From NCBI RefSeq assembly GCF_000143985.1, contig NC_014364.1:124001-188000 (forward strand): a stretch of 64,000 nt of DNA, written 5' to 3'. The position numbers were made by a program, and so were the translations under genes. Source of the stretch: Sediminispirochaeta smaragdinae DSM 11293. Lineage in GTDB: Bacteria; Spirochaetota; Spirochaetia; DSM-16054; Sediminispirochaetaceae. The notes below the pieces were generated by a model that did no database searches, was not told the DNA's origin, and was given only the letters and a program-made list of their open reading frames with translations. Positions 25,151-33,888 of this stretch are shown piece by piece; the first letter of the stretch is position 1, and every line of letters starts with the position of its first letter.

Positions 25151-25604
25151 TATGCGAAGCTTTGGAAAAGGGGTTCACTTAGCCTTTGAACGTTATCCGA
25201 TGGAAGTGTTGATCGGGCTGTTGCTTGGGGTCTTGATTGGCTGGGGTGTGTTCGGATCGGTTATCGGTGCTCTGTGTGGATACTTTTTTCGGGTTCTTCG
25301 CAGACAACTGGCGGCTGAACGTAAAGAATGTAATCATGAAGGATCAATCCCAAGGGGAGCGCTTGATGGCGAGGAGCAAGAGGCAAGAAGACGGGCCCTC
25401 GCCGAAGCGTATCGGGTTCTTGGGGTTGATTCGGATAGCGAGGTCGAAGCGATCAGAAAGGTGTACCGTTCGCTTGCTGCATCTTTTCACCCCGATGGTA
25501 TGGTAGCTCTCACCGATGAGCAGCGAAGGGACGCTGAGGAAGCCTTTCTGCGTATCCGTTCCGCATGGGAGTGTATTGCCCGGGATAGGGGAGTCCGCCC
25601 CTAA
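25143..25604 (+). CDS. Membrane-anchored J-domain protein (DjlA-like)
   Basis: A protein of about 153 residues. An N-terminal hydrophobic, glycine-rich segment (LIGLLLGVLIGWGVFGSVIG) anchors it. The last 65 residues are a J domain (AYRVLGVDSDSEVEAIRKVY) with the HPD tripeptide in SFHPDGM, which stimulates DnaK ATPase. It overlaps the preceding gene by 8 bases, so it may recruit DnaK to the two membrane proteins. It converges with murA, overlapping by 4 bases. Confidence 0.82.
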   Translation: MPDMRSFGKGVHLAFERYPMEVLIGLLLGVLIGWGVFGSVIGALCGYFFRVLRRQLAAERKECNHEGSIPRGALDGEEQEARRRALAEAYRVLGVDSDSEVEAIRKVYRSLAASFHPDGMVALTDEQRRDAEEAFLRIRSAWECIARDRGVRP

Positions 25605-26887
25605 TCTGCGGCTCCATCCCGCTCTATTCTTGCTCCCAGGCTTTTCAGTCTTTCTGCAAGCTTCTCATATCCCCTTTCGATCTGATAAACGTTGTGGATA
25701 ATGCTTTTCCCTTCGGCACAAAGGGCGGCGATGACCATTGCCATGCCTGCCCGGACATCGGGACTGACCAGCTCTCCGCCACGGAGACGGCAGGGCCCGC
25801 TGACTACGGCCCGATGAGGATCGCAAAGGATGATTCGTGCACCCATGCCGATGAGTTTATCGACAAAAAACATCCGAGATTCGAACATTTTTTCATGGAT
25901 CAGAGTCGTCCCCTCCACCTGCGTCGCGACTACCGTTATAATACTGGTAAGGTCTGCGGGAAATCCCGGCCAGGGGGCATCATCAATCTTGGGGATCATA
26001 CCTCCGAGATCAGGAACGACCTTGAGGGACTGGCCTCCGGGGATATGTATGGTAGAACCGTCGGTTTCCCAGTGAATGCCCAATTTTGCAAAGGCGAGAC
26101 GGGTCATACGCAGATGTTTTGGATCGGCTTCTTCGATTTCCAGATCTCCTCTGGTAACAGCGGCCAGGCCGATGTATGATCCTGTTTCCATAAAATCAGC
26201 ACCGATGCGAAAATTGGTACCTTGAAGTTTTTTTACGCCCTTTACATAGAGGATGTTCGAACCAATACCGGTAATATTGGCTCCCATGGTGTTGAGCATG
26301 TTGCAAAGGTCCTGAACGTGGGGCTCACTTGCCGCATTCGAGATGATCGTTTCGCCATCGGCCAGTACCGCCGCCATGATGGCATTTTCCGTAGCAGTTA
26401 CCGATGCCTCGTCGAGAAATATATCTTCACCAACAAGTTTGTTGGCCGTGATTCTGAACATACCATCGACTTCGATGCGACCACCGAGAGCACTTAAGGC
26501 AAGAAAATGGCTGTCTAATCGTCTGCGCCCTATCACGTCACCGCCGGGCGGGGGTAGCTGCACTTTTCCCGTTCTGGCAAGTAGCGGACCCGCAAAGAGA
26601 ATCGAGGCCCGTATGCTTTTGGCCATATCCGATGGTATTTCACTGGAGACAATATCGCTTGCCTTGATGTGATATACTCCCCTTTTCTCTTGTGTAACCG
26701 TCGCACCTAATTTTTCCGCAATCTCAAGCATGACCGAAACATCTTCGATGTCCGGGATATTGTGCAAAACAATCTCTTCCTCGGTCAGAAGAGAGGCCGC
26801 GATGCAGGGGAGCGCTGCGTTTTTATTCCCACTTGCCGTAATGCGGCCACCTATCGGATAACTTCCATCTATTGTATACGTGCTCAT
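25601..26887 (-). CDS. murA: UDP-N-acetylglucosamine 1-carboxyvinyltransferase
   Basis: Transfers enolpyruvate from PEP to UDP-GlcNAc, the first committed step of peptidoglycan synthesis, in the cytoplasm. The 428-residue protein has the substrate Lys/Asn in SGNKNAALPCIAAS and the late RGYEKLAERLKSLGA. The catalytic loop reads LPPPGGDVIGRRRLD, so residue 117 is Asp where E. coli MurA has Cys115. Asp enzymes, as in Borrelia, Chlamydia and Mycobacterium, work but are not alkylated by fosfomycin. Length and ends are normal. Confidence 0.95.
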   Translation of the reverse strand: MSTYTIDGSYPIGGRITASGNKNAALPCIAASLLTEEEIVLHNIPDIEDVSVMLEIAEKLGATVTQEKRGVYHIKASDIVSSEIPSDMAKSIRASILFAGPLLARTGKVQLPPPGGDVIGRRRLDSHFLALSALGGRIEVDGMFRITANKLVGEDIFLDEASVTATENAIMAAVLADGETIISNAASEPHVQDLCNMLNTMGANITGIGSNILYVKGVKKLQGTNFRIGADFMETGSYIGLAAVTRGDLEIEEADPKHLRMTRLAFAKLGIHWETDGSTIHIPGGQSLKVVPDLGGMIPKIDDAPWPGFPADLTSIITVVATQVEGTTLIHEKMFESRMFFVDKLIGMGARIILCDPHRAVVSGPCRLRGGELVSPDVRAGMAMVIAALCAEGKSIIHNVYQIERGYEKLAERLKSLGARIERDGAAD

Positions 26888-26934
26888 AACAAAAAGAATG
26901 TAGCCGACGTTGGCAAATTTAGCAAGGTGGCTTG

Positions 26935-28191
26935 CTACCTGACGATGATCCTGTACTGTGGCGCAACAAAAGGGTTTTTGCTAATGGCAATTTCCATTCT
27001 GCATAGGAGGCTTTCACTGTTTTTACATATCAATCGAAGGTCGAGAGGAACACTCTTGCCGGAACTGCTATCCAGAGAGAAGGGATTTTCCAGAATGGGA
27101 GGATAAATGATAGAGACAATCTCATCGCAATAATCCAGACCACTTTCGAGACTGTTTTCGTCAAGGGGTGTAAATATGCGCTTTAGAAGGTCATTGCTCT
27201 TCTGCAGTTCCACAGGCCGGGAGAGATACGGGGTAAGCTTTTGCGGGGTGCCGGTGAGGATTGCTTCTTCCACCAGGGAAAGGAAGGCATTGAGATTCCT
27301 TACTATATTTGTTGCCCCTGCTTCGCCGAAGTTTGTTCCATTCCAGCGATACCAGGTAAGGAAGGTTTCGTAACCGGTGCCTTCTTCGATCCCTTTGTGC
27401 CATTCTACGATGTCGAGAAGGCCGTCTTCATCAATATCTTCCACAAAGCTGCCGATGCTTACCGATCTGTGCATCGAAAAAAGCGAAAATTGATTGTAGC
27501 TTGAGAAGATCACCCATTCTATGGCTAAACCGTCGTGATTTTGAAACGCGGCTTCTACGGCATAGGGGTAGAGGGCGTTTTCCCGAAGATGAAAAGCCCT
27601 AAAACCATCGAGGACCATGCGCCCGCCGAAAGGAATTCGGTACATGGATATAAGCTTGCCCCTAATTTGAAAGTACACGGAAAGATAGTAGTTTACCGAC
27701 TTTGCTTGGCTCTGGTAGAGCCTTTTTACATTTCCAAGATCACTCTGAAAGATAGACTGGCCATTCTGCTCCACCGTAAGAACGAAAGCGTCATCCTCTC
27801 CGTTTTGGTCTATGTCCTGAATAGCCAGCAGCGGCGTTCCGTTGTTCCTTCGCACCGGGGTGAATCGTTGGCCGGCAGCCTGAATAACAGAGAGCATCAA
27901 CTGCTCTTTACTCATCGCTTTCGGAGGGGCTGCAGATTCTTCGCTCCGATCCGTGGACGCTTCCTGTTCCCTTGTCGCTTCTTGCTCTCCTTGTTGTGAG
28001 GAAGAAATCGTCCTTTCTCCCTCACGTTCCTTCGTCGCGGCATGTTCTGCCAGGCCTGTTTCGGCAGAGGAAGTGCTTGGGGGAGGCTGCTCTTTTATCG
28101 TTTTTGGCGTACTTCCACAACCAAGAAGCAGTATTCCCGTCAATACCAGCGAAAAAAAAAGTATCTTGGAAAACCGATTTTGAGGGCTCAC
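26935..28191 (-). CDS. Lipoprotein of unknown function
   Basis: A 418-residue exported lipoprotein (signal peptide ILFFSLVLTGILLLGC, lipobox LLGC). A Ser/Glu/Thr-rich linker of about 65 residues (KEREGERTISSSQQGEQEA) is followed by a beta-rich domain. That domain has two Asp-rich loops, DIDQNGEDD and DIDEDGLLD, of the type seen in calcium-binding FG-GAP-like repeats. It is probably anchored in the outer membrane or on the periplasmic side. No family or partner was recognised. The gene runs opposite to fxsA with a promoter gap of about 50 bases. Confidence 0.65.
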   Translation of the reverse strand: MSPQNRFSKILFFSLVLTGILLLGCGSTPKTIKEQPPPSTSSAETGLAEHAATKEREGERTISSSQQGEQEATREQEASTDRSEESAAPPKAMSKEQLMLSVIQAAGQRFTPVRRNNGTPLLAIQDIDQNGEDDAFVLTVEQNGQSIFQSDLGNVKRLYQSQAKSVNYYLSVYFQIRGKLISMYRIPFGGRMVLDGFRAFHLRENALYPYAVEAAFQNHDGLAIEWVIFSSYNQFSLFSMHRSVSIGSFVEDIDEDGLLDIVEWHKGIEEGTGYETFLTWYRWNGTNFGEAGATNIVRNLNAFLSLVEEAILTGTPQKLTPYLSRPVELQKSNDLLKRIFTPLDENSLESGLDYCDEIVSIIYPPILENPFSLDSSSGKSVPLDLRLICKNSESLLCRMEIAISKNPFVAPQYRIIVR

Positions 28192-28241
28192 GCCGCTATC
28201 CTATCAGTGTAGCCCCCTTTGCGCCATCACTTTTTTCGGGT

Positions 28242-28700
28242 ATGATCCATTTCATGGCTGATGTACGTGATTACATTAGATTGTTTGATACGAACAATGT
28301 GCTTAAGTGGTTCTTTCTTATCATGCTCTGCGGCCTTGTCCTTGTCGGAGAGGCGGTTGTCCTTCTTTTTGCTGTAGATCGCTTTAGCCGTTATTATGTG
28401 CTTGCCTGCCTGACCGGAAGTGCCGTTATCGGACTGCTTTTGACCTGGCCGGCCGTGCATAGAATCGTAAAGCATATCAGGAAGGACATTGCAGAGGGGG
28501 AATTCCCCGAACATGATATGGAACGTCTCTTAGGGACCATTGCCTCGGGAATTTTCATGCTCATTCCCGGCTTTGTTACCGACTGTCTCGGACTTATTAT
28601 CTTTTTCTTCGGTCTGCGTCGTCCCGTCGGTAAACTTATCATGATGAAAAACAGGGATCGACTCTTTCAGGCCTATGAGTATCTGAAACTTTACGATTAG
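28242..28700 (+). CDS. fxsA: FxsA-family cytoplasmic membrane protein
   Basis: A protein of about 152 residues with four membrane helices and the FxsA-family end pattern LLGTIASGIFMLIPGFVTDCLGL. In E. coli FxsA affects F-plasmid exclusion of phage T7; the general role is unknown. The frame is open far upstream, overlapping the lipoprotein gene. The real start is probably ATG 28242 or 28254, because homologues begin near the LFDTNNVLKW segment. No strong ribosome-binding site separates the two. Confidence 0.8.
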   Translation: MIHFMADVRDYIRLFDTNNVLKWFFLIMLCGLVLVGEAVVLLFAVDRFSRYYVLACLTGSAVIGLLLTWPAVHRIVKHIRKDIAEGEFPEHDMERLLGTIASGIFMLIPGFVTDCLGLIIFFFGLRRPVGKLIMMKNRDRLFQAYEYLKLYD

Positions 28701-29447
28701 CTATAGATTCCTTCGTCGCATTTTCTCGATGAACAGCAAAATTCCGTAAAGGATGTACCTTAAAAAGGAAAACCAGCGCCACGGTCGAATTATTACTGCG
28801 GGAATCCACCAACTGTTGCGTTCCCAGCTTTTATTTGAGATGCGTTGTCGTTTTCCGCTGAAAATCTTGAAGCAACCGTCACAGAAGAGACTGATACCGA
28901 AACCGAAGGACCTTTCGTGCCGTTTCAACCAGAGGGCTTTTCCCTTCAGCCCGTCGCCTGCCAGTAGGATGGTCGGCCCTGCTTTCTTGATTGCTGTGAT
29001 CACATCCCTTTCAATATCTTTTCGAAAATAGCCGGCATAACGGCCGACCAGCCGAAGTCCGGGAAAGGAGTCTCTAACATTACCGAAGGCCTTCTGAAGG
29101 GCATCGGGGCGACTCCCTACCAGATAGAGTGTTCCTCCGATTTGTTCGATGGCACCAAGTAATTTGATGACGAAGGCAAAGGGATTGTGACGGTGGGGAA
29201 CCGGGAGCTTGAGAAATCGTGCACCGGCAAGGATAGACTTCGATGTGGGAACGACAAGACTTGCCGTTCTAATCATATCCGCGTATTCACCTTTTCCCCG
29301 TGCCCTCATTAAGCCCCGAAAATCGAGAAATACTATCTGATGTTTACCATTGTCGGTTGCCAGTCTCCGTATTGTTTCTCCAAATCGTTCTTCATCAATA
29401 TCATCTACGGGGACACCGAAAATTTGTATCCGGTTTTGATCGTTCAT
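28701..29447 (-). CDS. WecG/TagA/CpsF-family (GT26) glycosyltransferase
   Basis: A protein of about 248 residues, which likely adds an N-acetyl-mannosamine-type or related sugar to a lipid-linked saccharide at the inner membrane. Family marks: NGKHQIVFLDFRGLMRARG, ADMIRTASLVVPTSKSILAG, GGTLYLVGSRPDALQKAFG, and the late LLAGDGLKGKALWLKRHERS. The C-terminus adds one or two hydrophobic helices. ATG at 29447 is preferred, with GGAG nine bases upstream. It overlaps the rsmE stop by 4 bases. The sugar and acceptor are unknown. Confidence 0.82.
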   Translation of the reverse strand: MNDQNRIQIFGVPVDDIDEERFGETIRRLATDNGKHQIVFLDFRGLMRARGKGEYADMIRTASLVVPTSKSILAGARFLKLPVPHRHNPFAFVIKLLGAIEQIGGTLYLVGSRPDALQKAFGNVRDSFPGLRLVGRYAGYFRKDIERDVITAIKKAGPTILLAGDGLKGKALWLKRHERSFGFGISLFCDGCFKIFSGKRQRISNKSWERNSWWIPAVIIRPWRWFSFLRYILYGILLFIEKMRRRNL

Positions 29448-30262
29448 TGGACCAATCTCCATATATCACGCTCAGCCACAAGAGCCCTGATAGCTGCCAG
29501 GCCATAAATTGCGGCGGTTTCCGCCCTGAGGATGTTCCCGGAAAAAAAGAGCGGGCAAAAGCCGGCTTGTAAAAACATCTCGCTCTCTTTCGGGGAAAAG
29601 CCCCCCTCCGGCCCAACCGCTGCCGTTATTGAGCTGATCTCCCCAGAAAGATATCCATGAAGCGAACCGTTTGCAATAGGCCGTTCGTGAAAAAAGAGTT
29701 TAACCTCCCTTCCTCCACCCTGAGGTCTCGGCATCGGAGGATCTTCTATCACCTTTTTTAATGAACGGGGAAGCAATAGGGTTGTTCCTGTGGCTCCACT
29801 TTGTTGGATCGCTTCTCGGACGATTATTTCCCACCGTTTTTGTTTTTTTTCCGCTTCTCCGGGAGTAAATTGGGGCACCGAGCGGTCGGTAAGCACCGGT
29901 ATGATGAAATCAGCCCCCGCTTCCGTTGCCTGTCGGATAACCTGATCCATCTTCTTCCCTTTTAAGATCGCCTGATAGAAGATAATCGGAGGAAAATCGG
30001 GGCCTTGTTCGGGAAGTTCACGAAAACACGCCTCCACTTCCCTTGCAGATGCCTCTTCCTCCCTCCTTAGGCTGAGGGTACAGGGGGTTTCCGATTCAAG
30101 AGTGATAAGATAGCGTTTGCCCCGGCTATCCTGGCCCGGAAATACCGCTCCCTGCGAGAGACGAAGCACCCGAAGCAGGTAATGGGCCCTCTCGGGGGCC
30201 GGGGAAAAACGCTTACCTGAGGCAAGCTTCGTCTCACTATCATCTAGAACGAAAGTACGCAT
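29444..30262 (-). CDS. rsmE: 16S rRNA m3U1498 methyltransferase
   Basis: Methylates N3 of U1498 of 16S rRNA using SAM. The SPOUT-fold C-terminus shows ITAAVGPEGGFSPKESEMF and the late AETAAIYGLAAI, both diagnostic, and the N-terminus has the PUA-like HYLLRVLRLSQGA. A frame is open to 30364, but Met at 30262 begins a normal RsmE (272 residues). It starts about 10 bases after yjbQ and overlaps the downstream glycosyltransferase gene. Confidence 0.92.
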   Translation of the reverse strand: MRTFVLDDSETKLASGKRFSPAPERAHYLLRVLRLSQGAVFPGQDSRGKRYLITLESETPCTLSLRREEEASAREVEACFRELPEQGPDFPPIIFYQAILKGKKMDQVIRQATEAGADFIIPVLTDRSVPQFTPGEAEKKQKRWEIIVREAIQQSGATGTTLLLPRSLKKVIEDPPMPRPQGGGREVKLFFHERPIANGSLHGYLSGEISSITAAVGPEGGFSPKESEMFLQAGFCPLFFSGNILRAETAAIYGLAAIRALVAERDIWRLVQ

Positions 30263-30272
30263 AGGAAGAACC

Positions 30273-30677
30273 CTATCCAAAGATTTGGACTGATACGGTT
30301 CTGCTCCTCGGCCCGTCGAATTCGCAGAGATAGATCCCCTGCCAGGTCCCCAAGGGGAGAGCACCTTCGGTAATTGGTATTGTCTGCGAGAAGCCGAACA
30401 TACTGGACTTGATATGCGCAGCGCTGTTTCCTTCCATGTGATGATAGGCGTCCTTCCAGGGGACTATCTTGTCCAGTTCAGCCATAATATCATGTTTGAC
30501 CGCAGGATCGGCATTCTCGTTGATGGTGACGGCACAGGTGGTATGGGGAATATATACCATGCATATGCCGTTGCGCACCCCGCTTTCCTGCACGGCGGAC
30601 GTTATCTTGTCGGTGATATCCACCATATCGCTTCTACCTGAGGTTTTGATGTTTAGAACTGTTTCCCATCTGTTCAC
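30273..30677 (-). CDS. yjbQ: YjbQ/UPF0047 family protein
   Basis: A 134-residue cytoplasmic protein. The conserved pieces are GICMVYIPHTTCAVTINENADPAVK, HHMEGNSAAHIKSSMFG and LGTWQGIYLCEFDGPR, covering the His/Glu-lined pocket of this widespread family. E. coli YjbQ has weak thiamine-phosphate-synthase activity; the real role is unclear. Its ATG overlaps the ctpA stop by 4 bases, so it belongs to the ctpA-yjbQ-rsmE-glycosyltransferase operon. Confidence 0.9.
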   Translation of the reverse strand: MNRWETVLNIKTSGRSDMVDITDKITSAVQESGVRNGICMVYIPHTTCAVTINENADPAVKHDIMAELDKIVPWKDAYHHMEGNSAAHIKSSMFGFSQTIPITEGALPLGTWQGIYLCEFDGPRSRTVSVQIFG

Positions 30678-32176
30678 TGTTTCTGCTCCTGAGCCAGCGT
30701 TCCCGTCGTTGGCTGAATTGCTCCGGTCTCCAGTAATGAAACGGCTTTTTTCAGCACCGGATCGTAATCAAGATCGTAGACCGGCGGCTGGTCCATTCTT
30801 CTGAACACCTCACCCCTGATCAGTCGCATCAGCAAATCGAAGGGGAGTGTTATTTCTTCTTCCTGCTGCAACCGTCTGGCAAAGGCTTTCTGTTCCTGTT
30901 CGCTGGGTTTGGGGTTTCCATTCACGAAATTTTCCACAAGATGCTCTTCGAAAAGTTTCTTGAGAGATGCATTTTCTTCGTCGTTAAGCTCCGGTTCTGC
31001 GATTTTCAGGTTCGGTTCGATCCCCGTTCCGTTGATGTTTACTCCGGATGGTGTGTAATAGCGACTGATGGTAAGCTTGAACCCTTCCCTGCCCAGAGGT
31101 ACCACCGTCTGAACCAGCCCCTTTCCAAAGCTCGTATTTCCGATGAGATAGCCTCTCCCCGTATCTTTAAACGCCCCTGCGAGAATTTCCGATGCCGATG
31201 CAGATCCGCCATCTATCAGAATCGCTATCGGTACATCTGCGGCTACTTCCAACGATGAGGTTGCGTTAAAGACCTTGTTCTCTTCCGCAATCCTTCCCTT
31301 CGTGCTGACGATGGGGCCGGAGGAGAGAAACATATCGATGATATTAACCGCTGCATTCAGAAGCCCCCCTCCATTGCCTCTGACATCGATAATGAGAGAG
31401 TCGTACCCCTGGCTGTTGAGGGTCTTTAAGGCCTCTCTGACCCTCGGTTCGGTATAGGGGGAGAATTGAATGATGCGTATATAGCCGATCCTGCCGGGAA
31501 TCATTGCTTCTTTTACCGTGGGAATTTCGATACTTGCGCGGGTGATTGTCACATCGAAAATGATATTCTTTCCCCGCAGTATGGTTACCGTTACATCGGT
31601 GCCGGGGAGCCCTTTCATCTTCCCCGAAGCATCGTCGGAGGTCATATTCTCCGTCGACTGGTCTCCGATCGCGATGATGTAGTCCCCGGAATGAATTCCC
31701 TTTCGGTATGCCGGGGTATCTTCGATTGGAGAGACGACCTTTATGAAAGGAAGATCCTCTTTCGTGGTATCAAGCTCTGGCCACTGATCGGGAATCTTCA
31801 TGACCTTTCCTTTGTCCTTTTCATCGACGGGAACGGGTCGTGCAATATAGAGGCCGACCCCGCCGTATCGTCCGACCGTGGTATTGTTGTTCAGATCTTC
31901 CATGTCGTCTTCGGAGAGATAGTAGGACCATGGGTCGTCAAGGGTATCGAACATACCGTTCAGGGCCCCTTCGTAAAGCTGCTTCGGATCTACCTCGTCG
32001 ACGTATGCCTGAAGAATGTACTGAAAGATATACTGAAATCTGGCAAGGTAGTTTTTCACCTCAACCGATGACGACGATTGTGCCGAAAGGGTGGGGGTGA
32101 TGATTAAGAATAAGGAAAAGCTTACGGTAACGATGGCGACCATAAGCCAGGCGAGTCTATTTCGTATCTGTTTCAT
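30674..32176 (-). CDS. ctpA: C-terminal processing protease (S41 family)
   Basis: This 500-residue periplasmic serine protease trims C-termini of exported proteins. It has an N-terminal hydrophobic signal/anchor, then a PDZ domain around residues 120-215 (TPAYRKGIHSGDYIIAIGD). The S41 catalytic domain follows, with the nucleophile Ser in GGSASASEILAGA and the Lys in SFGKGLVQTVVPLG, spaced as in CtpA/Prc proteases. GAGG precedes the ATG. It heads a four-gene minus-strand operon; its C-terminal extension of about 120 residues is helical and charged. Confidence 0.95.
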   Translation of the reverse strand: MKQIRNRLAWLMVAIVTVSFSLFLIITPTLSAQSSSSVEVKNYLARFQYIFQYILQAYVDEVDPKQLYEGALNGMFDTLDDPWSYYLSEDDMEDLNNNTTVGRYGGVGLYIARPVPVDEKDKGKVMKIPDQWPELDTTKEDLPFIKVVSPIEDTPAYRKGIHSGDYIIAIGDQSTENMTSDDASGKMKGLPGTDVTVTILRGKNIIFDVTITRASIEIPTVKEAMIPGRIGYIRIIQFSPYTEPRVREALKTLNSQGYDSLIIDVRGNGGGLLNAAVNIIDMFLSSGPIVSTKGRIAEENKVFNATSSLEVAADVPIAILIDGGSASASEILAGAFKDTGRGYLIGNTSFGKGLVQTVVPLGREGFKLTISRYYTPSGVNINGTGIEPNLKIAEPELNDEENASLKKLFEEHLVENFVNGNPKPSEQEQKAFARRLQQEEEITLPFDLLMRLIRGEVFRRMDQPPVYDLDYDPVLKKAVSLLETGAIQPTTGTLAQEQKQ

Positions 32177-32265
32177 TGGAGTACCTCATCTTTTGTTATT
32201 CTCTAGGTTCCGTATAATTTGTCAAGTTATTGACGCCCCGGTGGCCTGCGGCGTACACTTTTTTC

Positions 32266-32727
32266 ATGATTAAGAAACTTGTGCTTCTTCTCATCGTGCT
32301 CTGGGAAGCTTTTCGCGCCGTCGGACTCTTTTTTTCTGCCGTTGCGCTCCTTAACCCAACATACCGTACGGAAACAACACTACTTATGGGATGGCTTTTT
32401 TCCGGTTCTCTCACTGTTTTGGCGACCGAGGCCTTACTCCTTTTTCGTGGGCCGACGGCCCAAGGTGGTCGTATTTTACCCGGCATCGCCGCTCTCGGCA
32501 AGTTTGTCACGCTTTTGCCCGGCATTATGCTCTTTTTATTGCTTTCCGGAGTGGGACCCCAGCAGGATCAGACCCCGCTTCTGCTGTTTCCCTTTCGAAC
32601 CATCATCGCTTTGGTGAGTTTTGTTGATTTGCTTTGCATCGGCTTTCTGTTATTATTACTGAAGGACGGGTCTGGTACATCTCGTCCCGATTCTGATTAT
32701 CGTTTCACTGTTGTTGAGGAGGAATAG
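32266..32727 (+). CDS. Small inner-membrane protein of unknown function
   Basis: A protein of about 153 residues. ATG at 32266 is used because the longer frame from 32230 adds a poor hydrophilic start. Four hydrophobic segments of about 20 residues are visible (KKLVLLLIVLWEAFRAVGLF, then three more), followed by a short acidic tail (YRFTVVEEE). No family is recognised. It lies directly before flhG with its stop touching the flhG ATG, so it may be co-expressed with the motility genes. Confidence 0.68.
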   Translation: MIKKLVLLLIVLWEAFRAVGLFFSAVALLNPTYRTETTLLMGWLFSGSLTVLATEALLLFRGPTAQGGRILPGIAALGKFVTLLPGIMLFLLLSGVGPQQDQTPLLLFPFRTIIALVSFVDLLCIGFLLLLLKDGSGTSRPDSDYRFTVVEEE

Positions 32728-33870
32728 ATGCGAATCTTGCCGATTGCAAGCGGTAAAGGAGGCGTCGGCAAATCTCTTGTCGCTGCGAATCTTTCCATTG
32801 CCCTCGCCCAGTCCGGAAAAAAAGTCGTTCTTGCTGATTTGGATCTGGGAGCTTCGAATTTGCATCTCATTCTCGGAGTGAGGGCCGTTCAGCAGGGCAT
32901 TGGGACGTTTCTGACCAACGCTGAGATCGAATTTGAAGAGGTTATTCTTCCTACCGATTATCCAAATCTACGGTTTATCCCCGGAGATGCTGAAATTCCC
33001 GGTATGGCCAACCTGAAAAGTTCTCAAAAGGCAAAGTTGATTCGGAAACTTAGGACAATCGAAGCTGACTATATCATTATCGACCTGGGCGCCGGTACTA
33101 GCTACAATACGCTCGATTTTTTTCTTTCCAGTTCTCGAGGGATTATCGTCACCGCACCAACCTTGACGGCTACGCTGAATGCCTATCTTTTCCTGAAAAA
33201 TTCCGTTTTCAGACTTATGAATGGAGCTTTCCGCAAGAGTAGTCCTGCAGGAAAGTATATTGAGAATCTTCAACGCGAGGGAACGCCGCTCCAGCGGGTG
33301 TACATCCCCCGATTATTGGAACGGATCATGGAAGAGGATCCTGACAGCTATAAAAATTTCGCCCGCAGCATGGCGAATTTCCACCCAATGCTGGTTCTCA
33401 ATATGCTGGAGGACCCCGAGGACGGGAAAAAGGCGGCAAGAATCCGTCGTTCCTGTAAACAATACCTTGATGTAGATATGGAGCATCTGGGGGTGCTTTA
33501 CTTTGACCATCTTCAGGAGATTGCTTTAGGAAGTCGAATTCCTATTGTCGCATATAAACCCCAGTCGGTTTTGAGCCAGGGGATTTATCGGATTGCCGAT
33601 AAATTGATCCAGAAACAGGACGAGGGAGAAAGTCCTCTTGATCTGATGAGTCTTGAAGAGAGTTATCAGGTTGCCGAGATGGAGGCTGAGATCGATTTTG
33701 AAGCAAAGGTCCAGGATATGGAGAACCTTCTCCACTCCGGTGCCCTTACCCGGGGAGATCTGATTGATACGATTCGGTCTCAACAATATGAGATATCAAC
33801 ATTGAAAAAAGAGAATCAGCTGTTAAAATCAAAATTACTGAAAGCAGCGGAAAACGGTTTTCAGATATAA
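32728..33870 (+). CDS. flhG: FlhG/MinD-like ATPase with long C-terminal extension
   Basis: A 380-residue P-loop ATPase of the MinD/ParA family. Residues 8-17 carry the deviant Walker A SGKGGVGKSL. The Walker B region is YIIIDLGAGTSYNTLDFF. FlhG proteins set flagellar number and position with FlhF. The last 100 residues form a coiled extension (EMEAEIDFEAKVQDMENLL) longer than usual. It is followed 18 bases later by a giant FapA, a combination known for polar-flagellum proteins. FlhF is not in the window. Confidence 0.8.
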   Translation: MRILPIASGKGGVGKSLVAANLSIALAQSGKKVVLADLDLGASNLHLILGVRAVQQGIGTFLTNAEIEFEEVILPTDYPNLRFIPGDAEIPGMANLKSSQKAKLIRKLRTIEADYIIIDLGAGTSYNTLDFFLSSSRGIIVTAPTLTATLNAYLFLKNSVFRLMNGAFRKSSPAGKYIENLQREGTPLQRVYIPRLLERIMEEDPDSYKNFARSMANFHPMLVLNMLEDPEDGKKAARIRRSCKQYLDVDMEHLGVLYFDHLQEIALGSRIPIVAYKPQSVLSQGIYRIADKLIQKQDEGESPLDLMSLEESYQVAEMEAEIDFEAKVQDMENLLHSGALTRGDLIDTIRSQQYEISTLKKENQLLKSKLLKAAENGFQI

Positions 33871-33888
33871 CGAGGCCGCGGAAGTCAT

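Noticed and set aside
27972-28241. Long N-terminal extension of FxsA
   Set aside because: It is the antisense shadow of the lipoprotein gene; FxsA homologues begin near the LFDTNNVLKW segment.
32230-32265. Upstream extension of the small membrane protein before flhG
   Set aside because: The added residues are not like a membrane-protein start, and the ATG at 32266 begins the hydrophobic segment directly.
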